A stretch of DNA of 64,000 nt from NCBI RefSeq assembly GCF_016862775.1, contig NZ_BONP01000002.1:248001-312000 (forward strand), in the 5' to 3' direction. Under the pieces are notes generated by a model. The model ran no database searches. It was not told the origin of the DNA and worked only from the letters and a program-made list of their open reading frames with translations. Shown here in pieces: positions 58,058 through 64,000 of this stretch. The translations under genes and the position numbers were made by a program. The stretch's first letter is position 1. Every line of letters begins with the position of its first letter. The stretch is from Cellulomonas phragmiteti. Lineage in GTDB: Bacteria > Actinomycetota > Actinomycetes > Actinomycetales > Cellulomonadaceae.

Positions 58058-59061
58058 CAGTTGGCTCCCGAGTACTCAGCGCGTCGGGCGATGATCCAGC
58101 GCGCCGCGAGGTTGACCACGAAGGTGATGACGAACAGCGCCAGCCCCGTCGCGATGAGGACGCTGACGCCCAGCCCGCTGGACTCGGGGAACTTGGAGGC
58201 GATGTTGGCGGCGATCGTCTGGTGCTGCCCGGGTCGCAGCAGGAAGAACGAGAACAGGAACCCGGGCGAGATCACCATGAGGACGGCCATCGTCTCCCCC
58301 AGCGCGCGCCCCAGGCCGAGCATGGACGCGCTGATCACCCCGGAGCGGCCGAACGGCAGGACGGCCTGGCGAACCATCTCCCAGCGGGTGGCCCCCAGGG
58401 CCAGCGACGCCTCCTCGTGCAGGCGCGGCGTCTGCAGGAACACCTCGCGCGAGACGGCGGTGATGATCGGCAGGATCATCACCGCCAGGACCACCGACGC
58501 CGACATGATGTTCTTGGCCGGTGCCTGGTAGTCCGCGACGAGCGGGACGAACCCCAGCGTCGACGACAGCCAGGTGAACACCGGGTCCAGCTGCCCGATC
58601 AGCCACAGCGCGCCCCACAGCCCGTAGACGACCGACGGGATCGCGGCCAGCAGGTCGATGAGGTACCCGAGGCCCTGGGCCAGCCGCCGCGGTGCGTAGT
58701 GCGAGATGAACAGGGCGATGCCGATGGACACCGGCACGGCCAGCAGGAGCGCCAGCACCGAGGCGAGCAGGGTGCCGAAGACGAGGGGCGCGACGTACTC
58801 CGCGACCGACCCGCCGGTGAACCACGAGACAGTCTCGAGTTCCTCGGGCGACGCGCTCAGGGCGGGCCAGGCCCGGATGAGCAGGAACGCGGCGACCGCG
58901 GCGAGGGTGACCAGGATGAGCAGGCCGGCGCCCGTGGACAGCCCGGCGAAGACCCTGCTCGCGACCCGGCCGGTCGACGCGGCACGCACCGCGGCGCCCG
59001 CGTCCGCGCGGGACGGCGCGGGGTCGGGGACCCCGCGCGGCGGGGTGGTGGTGACGGGCAC
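58057..59061 (-). CDS. pstC: Phosphate ABC transporter permease PstC
   Basis: A 334-residue permease with six main helices. AVPVSIGIALFISHYAPRRL, LIDLLAAIPSVVYGLWG and the coupling loop LHEEASLALGATRWEMVRQAVLPFG are PstC motifs; RALGETMAVLMV is also conserved. GTG 59061 has GGAG eight bases upstream and precedes a 40-residue hydrophilic lead. 74 bases separate it from pstS. Confidence 0.95.
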   Translation of the reverse strand: MPVTTTPPRGVPDPAPSRADAGAAVRAASTGRVASRVFAGLSTGAGLLILVTLAAVAAFLLIRAWPALSASPEELETVSWFTGGSVAEYVAPLVFGTLLASVLALLLAVPVSIGIALFISHYAPRRLAQGLGYLIDLLAAIPSVVYGLWGALWLIGQLDPVFTWLSSTLGFVPLVADYQAPAKNIMSASVVLAVMILPIITAVSREVFLQTPRLHEEASLALGATRWEMVRQAVLPFGRSGVISASMLGLGRALGETMAVLMVISPGFLFSFFLLRPGQHQTIAANIASKFPESSGLGVSVLIATGLALFVITFVVNLAARWIIARRAEYSGAN

Positions 59062-59135
59062 GAGAGCTCCGGGGGTGGTGGGGACGGGCTGGGGGCGAGC
59101 GGGACGGGGGCGCAGGTGCGCGGGGACGCGGCCGC

Positions 59136-60236
59136 TCAGCCTGCGGTGATCGAGTCGATCGCCGCCTGGACCTCGGCCCGCAGGGCATCGGAGATCGGCG
59201 CGGCACCGGCGACCGCGGGATCGGCGGCGCGCGCCTGGCCCTGCGGGCTGGCGACGTAGGACAGGTACGCCTTGACGTTCGTGGCGTCCCCCACTCTGGC
59301 GTACCTCGAGCACGCGAGCGAGTAGGAGATGAGGACGAGCGGGTAGGCGCCGGGCGCCGTGGTGTCGCGGTCGATCTCGACGACGAGACGCGTGTCGGTG
59401 GCGTCCTCGGCACGCGGGGAGGCGTCCACGACGGCCGCGGCGGCCTGCGAGGAGTACGGCACGTACTCCTCGCCGACCTTCAGCGCGACTGTCCCGAGGT
59501 CGCCCGCGCGTGACGCGTCGACGTAGCCCACGGCACCCTGCGCGCCCTCGACGGTGTCGAGCACGCCCTGGTTGCCGTTGCCGGACTGCCCGCCGGACAG
59601 CGGCCAGCTGCCCGAGGCCTCGTGCGGCCAGGCGCCGCCGGACGCGTCCTCGAGGTACTCCGTGAAGTTCTCGGTCGTGCCGGACTCGTCGGAGCGGTTC
59701 ACGGGGATGATGCGCAGCGACGGCAGGTCGACCCCGGGGTTCTCCGCGGCGATCTCCGGGTCGTCCCACGTCGTGATGTCGCGGTTGAAGATCCGCGCCA
59801 CCGTCGCGGCGGACAGCTGCAGGTGCTCCGCGTCGAGGTCGGGGAGGTTGTAGACCACGGCCATGGGGCTGATGTAGAGCGGCAGCTCGACGGCCTCGCC
59901 GCCCTCGCAGCGCTCGTGCGCCTGCTCGAGCTCGTCCTCCTTGAGGGCGGCGTCGGAGCCGGCGAACTGCACGGCACCCGCGAGGAACTGCTCGCGGCCG
60001 CCGCCCGAGCCGACGGCGTCGTAGCTGACCGTGACGCCGGGCTCGAGGTCGTAGAAGCCCGCGATCCAGCCGATGACCGCACGCTCCTGCGAGGTGGCGC
60101 CCGCGCCGGCGAGCGACCCGCCCAGCCCGCCGGACGCGTCCCCGGTCGCAGGGCCGGCGCTGCACGCGGCGAGCGTCAGCGCGAGCACGCCCGTGAGCGC
60201 CGCGGCCCGTCGCCCGCGGTGGGGGGTGAACGTCAC
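59136..60236 (-). CDS. pstS: Phosphate-binding lipoprotein PstS
   Basis: A 366-residue phosphate receptor. Signal peptide with lipobox LTLAACS (Cys about residue 25). The binding fold has GAGATSQERAVIGWI, SYDAVGSGGGREQFLAG, FAGSDAALKEDE, IPVNRSDESGTTENFTEYL and GNGNQGVLDTVEGAQGAVGYVD, giving the Ser, Asp, Arg and Thr residues that ligate phosphate. GTG start at 60236. First gene of pstSCAB; a PHO-box array lies 64-107 bases upstream, so it should be induced by phosphate limitation. Confidence 0.97.
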   Translation of the reverse strand: MTFTPHRGRRAAALTGVLALTLAACSAGPATGDASGGLGGSLAGAGATSQERAVIGWIAGFYDLEPGVTVSYDAVGSGGGREQFLAGAVQFAGSDAALKEDELEQAHERCEGGEAVELPLYISPMAVVYNLPDLDAEHLQLSAATVARIFNRDITTWDDPEIAAENPGVDLPSLRIIPVNRSDESGTTENFTEYLEDASGGAWPHEASGSWPLSGGQSGNGNQGVLDTVEGAQGAVGYVDASRAGDLGTVALKVGEEYVPYSSQAAAAVVDASPRAEDATDTRLVVEIDRDTTAPGAYPLVLISYSLACSRYARVGDATNVKAYLSYVASPQGQARAADPAVAGAAPISDALRAEVQAAIDSITAG

Positions 60237-60299
60237 GCTGTCCCGTCCTGTCGGTCCCGGCGCACCGGTCGGTGCGCGGCCGCGGCCGACGCTAGGGAG

Positions 60300-60343
60300 G
60301 CAAGGTGACCGGACCGGCCGACTCAGGTGAACGGAAGGTGAAC
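60300..60343 (-). promoter_or_regulatory. PHO box: array of 11-base GTTCACC units upstream of pstS
   Basis: Read on the minus strand, unit 1 is GTTCACCTTCC (60343-60333), unit 2 GTTCACCTGAG (60332-60322), then an 11-base gap and unit 4 GGTCACCTTGC (60310-60300), all in the same 11-base phase. This matches the direct-repeat PHO box known from Streptomyces PhoP and the RegX3 sites of mycobacteria. Confidence 0.9.
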
Positions 60344-60421
60344 GCTGGTCGACCAGACGACGATCAGGTGACGATGTGTGGCCATCCGCCTGACCTCACG
60401 GTGACGGGCAGGTGGCGTCGG

Positions 60422-61132
60422 TCACTCCCCGGCGCCGTCCGAGAGCTTGTAGCCGAGCCCGCGGACGGTCGTCAGGAGCGTCGGGGCGGACGGGTCCGGC
60501 TCGATCTTCGCGCGGATCCGCTTGACGTGGACGTCGAGCGTCTTGGTGTCCCCCACGTAGTCCGAGCCCCACACGCGGTCGATGAGCTGGCCACGGGTCA
60601 GCACGCGGTCGGGGTTGCGCATGAGCATCTCCAGGAGCTCGAACTCCTTGAGCGGGAACGGCACGAGCGCGCCGTCGACGTGCACCGTGTGCCGGTCGAC
60701 GTCCATGCGCACGTTGCCGACCTCGAGGGTCGCGTCGTCGTCGCTCTCGGCAGGTGCCGACCGGCCGCTGGTCTCGCGGCGGCGCAGCACCGCGCGGATC
60801 CGTGCCAGCAGCTCGCGCGAGGAGTACGGCTTGGTCACGTAGTCGTCGGCGCCGAGCTCGAGCCCCACGACCTTGTCGATCTCGTCGTCCTTGGCGGTCA
60901 GCATGATCACCGGCACGTCGGACTCCAGGCGGATCCGCCGGCACACCTCGGTGCCCGGCAACCCCGGCAGCATGAGGTCGAGCAGGACCAGGTCCGCCCC
61001 GAGCTCGGCGAACCGGTCGAGCGCCTCCGGCCCCGTCGCGGCCGTCACGACGTCGTACCCCTCGCGCGCCAGCTGGTAGGACAGCGGGTCCCGGTAGGAC
61101 TCCTCGTCGTCGACGAGCAGGATGCGGGTCAC
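60422..61132 (-). CDS. regX3: Phosphate response regulator RegX3 (PhoP-type)
   Basis: A 236-residue OmpR-family regulator. Receiver: VDDE at about 8-10, phospho-acceptor D52 in LVLLDLMLPGLPGTEVCR, T79 and K101 in DDYVTKPYSSREL. Effector: winged helix with FPLKEFELLEMLMRNPDRVLTR (here the conserved PLKEFELLE), WGSDYVGDTKTLDVHVKRIR and TVRGLGYKL. LPGLPGTEVCRRIR and the TLDVHVKRIR helix are typical of RegX3. It activates pst and phoU under phosphate limitation. GTG 61132 overlaps the end of senX3 in the senX3-regX3 operon. Confidence 0.95.
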   Translation of the reverse strand: MTRILLVDDEESYRDPLSYQLAREGYDVVTAATGPEALDRFAELGADLVLLDLMLPGLPGTEVCRRIRLESDVPVIMLTAKDDEIDKVVGLELGADDYVTKPYSSRELLARIRAVLRRRETSGRSAPAESDDDATLEVGNVRMDVDRHTVHVDGALVPFPLKEFELLEMLMRNPDRVLTRGQLIDRVWGSDYVGDTKTLDVHVKRIRAKIEPDPSAPTLLTTVRGLGYKLSDGAGE

Positions 61133-62358
61133 GTGGTGCTCCTGGTGGGGGTCGTGGCCGGGGCCGGCCGGTGCGGGGGGACGAGGTCGGTCGCGGCGGG
61201 GGCCGCGGGGGCGGGGGCCGGGCGGGCCGGGGCGGCGGCCAGGGGCAGCCGCAGCGTGAACGTCGAGCCGCGACCCGGCTGGGACCACACGGACACGTCG
61301 CCGCCGTGGTCCGCGGCGACGTGCTTGACGATGGACAGTCCCAGACCGGTGCCACCCGTGTCGCGCGACCGCGCGGGATCCACGCGGTAGAACCGCTCGA
61401 ACACGCGCTCCTGGTCGGCGGCGGCGATGCCGATGCCCTCGTCGACGACCGCGATCTCCACGAGGTCCTCGCGGCGCCGGACCCCCACGTTCACGCGGGT
61501 GCCCTCGGGCGAGTAGGCCACCGCGTTGTCGAGCAGGTTGCGCACCGCCGTGACGAGCAGGTTGTGGTCACCGACGACCACGAGCCCCCGGTCACCGCCA
61601 GCCACCAGCCGGACCGCCTTGGCGTCCGCCGTCGTGCGCGCACGGTCGACGGCCTCCGCCACGACGTCGTCGACCTCGACGACGGCGGCGTCCTCGAGCG
61701 CGCCGGCGACCTGCAGGCGGGACAGCTCGATGATCTCGTGGACCAGCGCCGACAGCCGCGCCGCCTCGGCACGCATGCGCCCGCTGAACCGGCGGACGGC
61801 CTCCGGGTCGTCGGCCGCGTCCTGGACGGTCTCGGCCAGCAGCGACAGCGCGCCCACCGGCGTCTTGAGCTCGTGCGACACGTTCACGACGAAGTCCCGG
61901 CGGATCGCCTCGAGCCGGCGCGCCTGCGTGAGGTCCTCCGCCAGCACCAGAAGGTGCTCGGGCGTGACCTGCGCGACGCGCACCTGCAGCAGCAGGCGCG
62001 AGGACCCGACGGGGCCGCGCGCCACGTCGAGCTCCTCGTCACGGATCACGCCGTCCCGTCGGACGTCCGCCACCAGGTCGCGCATCGAGGCGTGCACCAG
62101 CCGCCCGTCGCGGACCACGCCGAGCGCGTGCGCGGGCGGGCTCGCGCGCACGACCCGGTCGTCGGCGTCGAGCACGACCGCCGCGGAGCGCAGGACGGCG
62201 AGCGTGCGGACCAGGCCGTCCTCCAGCTCGGGGTCCGGCTGCGGCGGCACCGTGTGCTGCACCCGCTCGCTCCAGCGGAACGCCCCGACGGCGACAGCGC
62301 CCACGAGCACCCCGATGAGCCCGGCCGCCAGGGGCACGGCATCTAGCATCCACTCCAC
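61129..62358 (-). CDS. senX3: Phosphate sensor histidine kinase SenX3 (PhoR-type)
   Basis: A 409-residue kinase. One N-terminal membrane helix (about 8-27), a PAS-like domain (about 50-150; AAVVLDADDRVVRASPPA), HisKA with H162 in VVNVSHELKTPVGAL and HATPase_c with NLLDNAVAYSP, VVDEGIGI and GTGLGLSIVKH. The C-terminus is Pro/Ala-rich. It senses phosphate status indirectly through PstSCAB-PhoU. The GTG at 62358 is chosen because TAGTGT lies seven bases upstream (leaderless pattern); GTG 62367 or 62391 would add a few residues. Divergent from phoU. Confidence 0.93.
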   Translation of the reverse strand: MEWMLDAVPLAAGLIGVLVGAVAVGAFRWSERVQHTVPPQPDPELEDGLVRTLAVLRSAAVVLDADDRVVRASPPAHALGVVRDGRLVHASMRDLVADVRRDGVIRDEELDVARGPVGSSRLLLQVRVAQVTPEHLLVLAEDLTQARRLEAIRRDFVVNVSHELKTPVGALSLLAETVQDAADDPEAVRRFSGRMRAEAARLSALVHEIIELSRLQVAGALEDAAVVEVDDVVAEAVDRARTTADAKAVRLVAGGDRGLVVVGDHNLLVTAVRNLLDNAVAYSPEGTRVNVGVRRREDLVEIAVVDEGIGIAAADQERVFERFYRVDPARSRDTGGTGLGLSIVKHVAADHGGDVSVWSQPGRGSTFTLRLPLAAAPARPAPAPAAPAATDLVPPHRPAPATTPTRSTT

Positions 62359-62365
62359 GTCGTCC

Positions 62366-62371
62366 ACACTA
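62366..62371 (-). promoter_or_regulatory. -10 box TAGTGT, leaderless start of senX3
   Basis: On the minus strand TAGTGT ends seven bases before the GTG at 62358, so the senX3-regX3 mRNA may begin at its start codon. Confidence 0.45.
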
Positions 62372-62431
62372 GGCCGGGGGGAGACGGGCACCGTTCCGTC
62401 GTCCGCCCGGGACGCCGAAAAGCCGCCACGT

Positions 62432-62464
62432 GTTCACCTGCCGGGTAGCGGTCGTTCACCGCCA
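62432..62464 (+). promoter_or_regulatory. PHO box upstream of phoU
   Basis: GTTCACCTGCC (62432-62442) and GTTCACCGCCA (62454-62464) are 11-base units in phase, with one degenerate unit between them. It lies 42-74 bases before phoU and 74-106 bases before senX3, so RegX3 could control phoU and its own operon. Confidence 0.75.
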
Positions 62465-62505
62465 CGTGCGACCGTGGCCCCGGCAACGTCCGAGAGAGGG
62501 AGCAC

Positions 62506-63180
62506 ATGCGGGACATCTTCGAGGCCGAGCTCACCCAGCTCGGCCAGGGCCTGGTCGCGATGAGCGGCCGGGTCGAGCAGGCCATGAGCAGCGCCGGCAT
62601 CGCGCTGCACACCGCGGACCTCCAGCTCGCCGAGTCCGTGATCGCCGACGATCTCGCGATCGACGCGCTGGAGCGCGACCTGGACGACCGGTGCGTCCGT
62701 CTCCTCGCCCAGCAGCAGCCCGTCGCGACCGACCTGCGGATCGTCGTGTCGGCGCTGCGGATGAGCGCGTCGCTCGAGCGGATGGGCGACCTCGCCCGGC
62801 ACGTCGCCCAGGTGGCGCGCGCCCGGTACCCCGTCGTGGCCGTCCCGTCGGGGATGGAGACGACGTTCACGCAGATGCAGGACGCCGCCGTGCGCGTCGC
62901 GCGACGTGTCACCACGCTGCTCAGCACGCGCGACATGGCGCTCGCCGAGTCGATCGAGCAGGACGACGACCTGCTCGACGAGCTCCACGCGAGCACCTTC
63001 ACGTCGATGCTGTCGGGGTCCTGGGAGCGGTCGACCCAGGAGACGGTCGACGTCACGCTGCTCGGCCGGTACTACGAGCGGTTCGGTGACCACGGCGTGT
63101 CCGTGGCCCGCCGCATGGTCTACCTGGTCACGGGCGACGTCGCCGACGCGCTCGACCCGACCGCGGTCCGCGGCGGCTGA
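62506..63180 (+). CDS. phoU: Phosphate signalling protein PhoU
   Basis: A 224-residue all-helical protein of two PhoU repeats (about 5-105 and 115-210). Each repeat should carry an E/DxxxD-type metal motif; ESVIADDLAIDALERDLDD in repeat 1 and ESIEQDDDLLDELHAS in repeat 2 fit. LRMSASLERMGDLARHVAQ and YERFGDHGVSVARRMVY are the conserved helix ends. It signals phosphate sufficiency from PstSCAB to SenX3 and dampens uptake. ATG with GAGAGAGGGAG just upstream. Confidence 0.95.
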   Translation: MRDIFEAELTQLGQGLVAMSGRVEQAMSSAGIALHTADLQLAESVIADDLAIDALERDLDDRCVRLLAQQQPVATDLRIVVSALRMSASLERMGDLARHVAQVARARYPVVAVPSGMETTFTQMQDAAVRVARRVTTLLSTRDMALAESIEQDDDLLDELHASTFTSMLSGSWERSTQETVDVTLLGRYYERFGDHGVSVARRMVYLVTGDVADALDPTAVRGG

Positions 63181-63226
63181 GCCGGCGCACCCACCGACCG
63201 CGGTGCCCGCTGCGGCACCGCACACG

Positions 63227-63266
63227 CGAGAGGCGCCCGTCCCGGGGAGGGGACGGGCGCCTCTCG
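63227..63266. terminator. Strong bidirectional hairpin between phoU and gpmA
   Basis: CGAGAGGCGCCCGTCCC (63227-63243) and its exact complement at 63250-63266 form a 17-base stem with a six-base loop, followed by TCGTCGTCG. Convergent genes lie on both sides. Confidence 0.9.
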
Positions 63267-63288
63267 TCGTCGTGCGTGCCGCGCGGGG

Positions 63289-64000
63289 TCAGCGCCCCTG
63301 GTTGGCGACGGCCGCGATCGCGGCTTTGGCCGCCTCGGGGTCGAGGTACGTGCCGCCGGGCGTCGTGGGCTTGAGCGTCTCCTCGTCGAGCTCGTAGAGC
63401 AGCGGGATGCCGGTGGGGATGTTGATGCCGGCGATGGTCTGCTCGTCGACGTCGTCGAGGTACTTGACGATCGAGCGGATCGAGTTGCCGTGCGCGGCGA
63501 CCAGGACGACCTTGCCGGCCTTGAGGTCCGGCACGATCTCGGCGTCCCAGTAGGGCAGCGCGCGGTCGAGGACCTGCGCGAGCGCCTCGGTGCGCGGGAT
63601 CGGCTCGCCGGCGTAGCGCGGGTCGGTGTCCTGCGAGAACTCGGTGCCGAGCTCGATCTCCGGCGGCGGCACGTCGTACGACCGGCGCCAGAGCATGAAC
63701 TGCTCCTCGCCGTACTCGTCGAGCGTCTGCTTCTTGTTCTTGCCCTGCAGGGCGCCGTAGTGGCGCTCGTTGAGGCGCCACGAGCGCTTCACGGGGATCC
63801 AGTGGCGGTCCGCGGCGTCGAGCGCGAGGTTGGCGGTCGTGATCGCCCGGCGCAGCAGCGACGTGTGCACGACGTCCGGGAGCACGCCCGCGTCGGTCAG
63901 CAGGGTGCCGCCGCGCTTGGCCTCCTCGATGCCCTTCTCGGACAGGGGCACGTCGACCCAGCCGGTGAACAGGTTCTTCGCGTTCCACTCGCTCTCGCCG
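63289..64000 (-). CDS. gpmA: 2,3-bisphosphoglycerate-dependent phosphoglycerate mutase (partial, 5' end outside window)
   Basis: The glycolytic enzyme interconverting 3- and 2-phosphoglycerate. The visible 236 codons lack the first residues with the catalytic RHG motif, which lie beyond the right edge. [43 protein letters not shown] (catalytic Glu), [10 protein letters not shown] and [16 protein letters not shown] (second catalytic His) are present. The order gpm - phoU/senX3-regX3 is known from mycobacteria and corynebacteria. Full-length members are about 247 residues, so only a short piece is missing. Confidence 0.96.
   Translation of the reverse strand, partial: GESEWNAKNLFTGWVDVPLSEKGIEEAKRGGTLLTDAGVLPDVVHTSLLRRAITTANLALDAADRHWIPVKRSWRLNERHYGALQGKNKKQTLDEYGEEQFMLWRRSYDVPPPEIELGTEFSQDTDPRYAGEPIPRTEALAQVLDRALPYWDAEIVPDLKAGKVVLVAAHGNSIRSIVKYLDDVDEQTIAGINIPTGIPLLYELDEETLKPTTPGGTYLDPEAAKAAIAAVANQGR

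Overview
The window is very GC-rich and densely packed with genes. It reads as chromosome from a Micrococcales actinobacterium, most likely a Cellulomonas-like organism. The evidence is high-GC codon use, GTG/TTG starts, PstSCAB-SenX3-RegX3-PhoU, CarD-IspD-IspF, DUF3263 and LytR_C proteins, a WXG100 protein and CIRCE-controlled GroEL. I see no rRNA, CRISPR array, insertion sequence or prophage. No gap without a gene exceeds about 265 bases; the largest are 55232-55493, 28432-28669, 43185-43417 and 18924-19147.

Layout. 1-4.1 kb: a partial glutamine amidotransferase, an OmpR-type two-component pair, an HD-like phosphohydrolase and an orphan WXG100 protein. 4.3-24.1 kb: a urea/nitrogen island. 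It holds a fused nickel/cobalt carrier (CbiM-CbiN), allophanate hydrolase, urea carboxylase, a Na+-coupled SNF transporter with a MetS-like small subunit, a GntR/FCD regulator, the urea ABC importer UrtABCDE, and urease UreABC with UreF, UreG and UreD. 24.1-33.3 kb: a secreted Pro-rich protein, an AlaA-like aminotransferase, GroEL with a double CIRCE, a GH15-like protein, a cold-shock protein, LytR_C and DUF3263 proteins, uracil-DNA glycosylase and an SGNH hydrolase. 33.3-36.9 kb: a signal-peptidase-like protein, a NarL-type kinase/regulator pair, an endonuclease IV-like protein and tRNA-Thr. 36.9-46 kb: a DsbA-like protein, a membrane protein, a Ser/Thr kinase with a long Asp-rich linker, OtsA-OtsB, an MsiK-like ATPase and a DUF4032 protein. 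46-55.2 kb: RlmB, CysS, an inserted block (PLP aldolase-like, TetR, aldonolactone oxidase, MDR oxidoreductase), then IspF, IspD and CarD. 55.5-64 kb: a lipoprotein, the phosphate system (PstBACS, RegX3, SenX3, PhoU) and a partial phosphoglycerate mutase.

How it works together. The island appears to import urea (UrtABCDE) and degrade it by two routes. One is ATP- and biotin-dependent (urea carboxylase plus allophanate hydrolase); the other is nickel-dependent (urease). A CbiM-type carrier may supply the nickel, and the His-rich tail of UreG may compensate for the missing UreE. GTATAC-type palindromes lie in both urea promoter regions and suggest shared control, perhaps by the GntR protein between them. 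The pst and phoU promoters carry PHO boxes of 11-base GTTCACC units, consistent with SenX3-RegX3 control. Many genes have a TANNNT -10 box only 6-7 bases before the start codon, pointing to frequent leaderless transcription.
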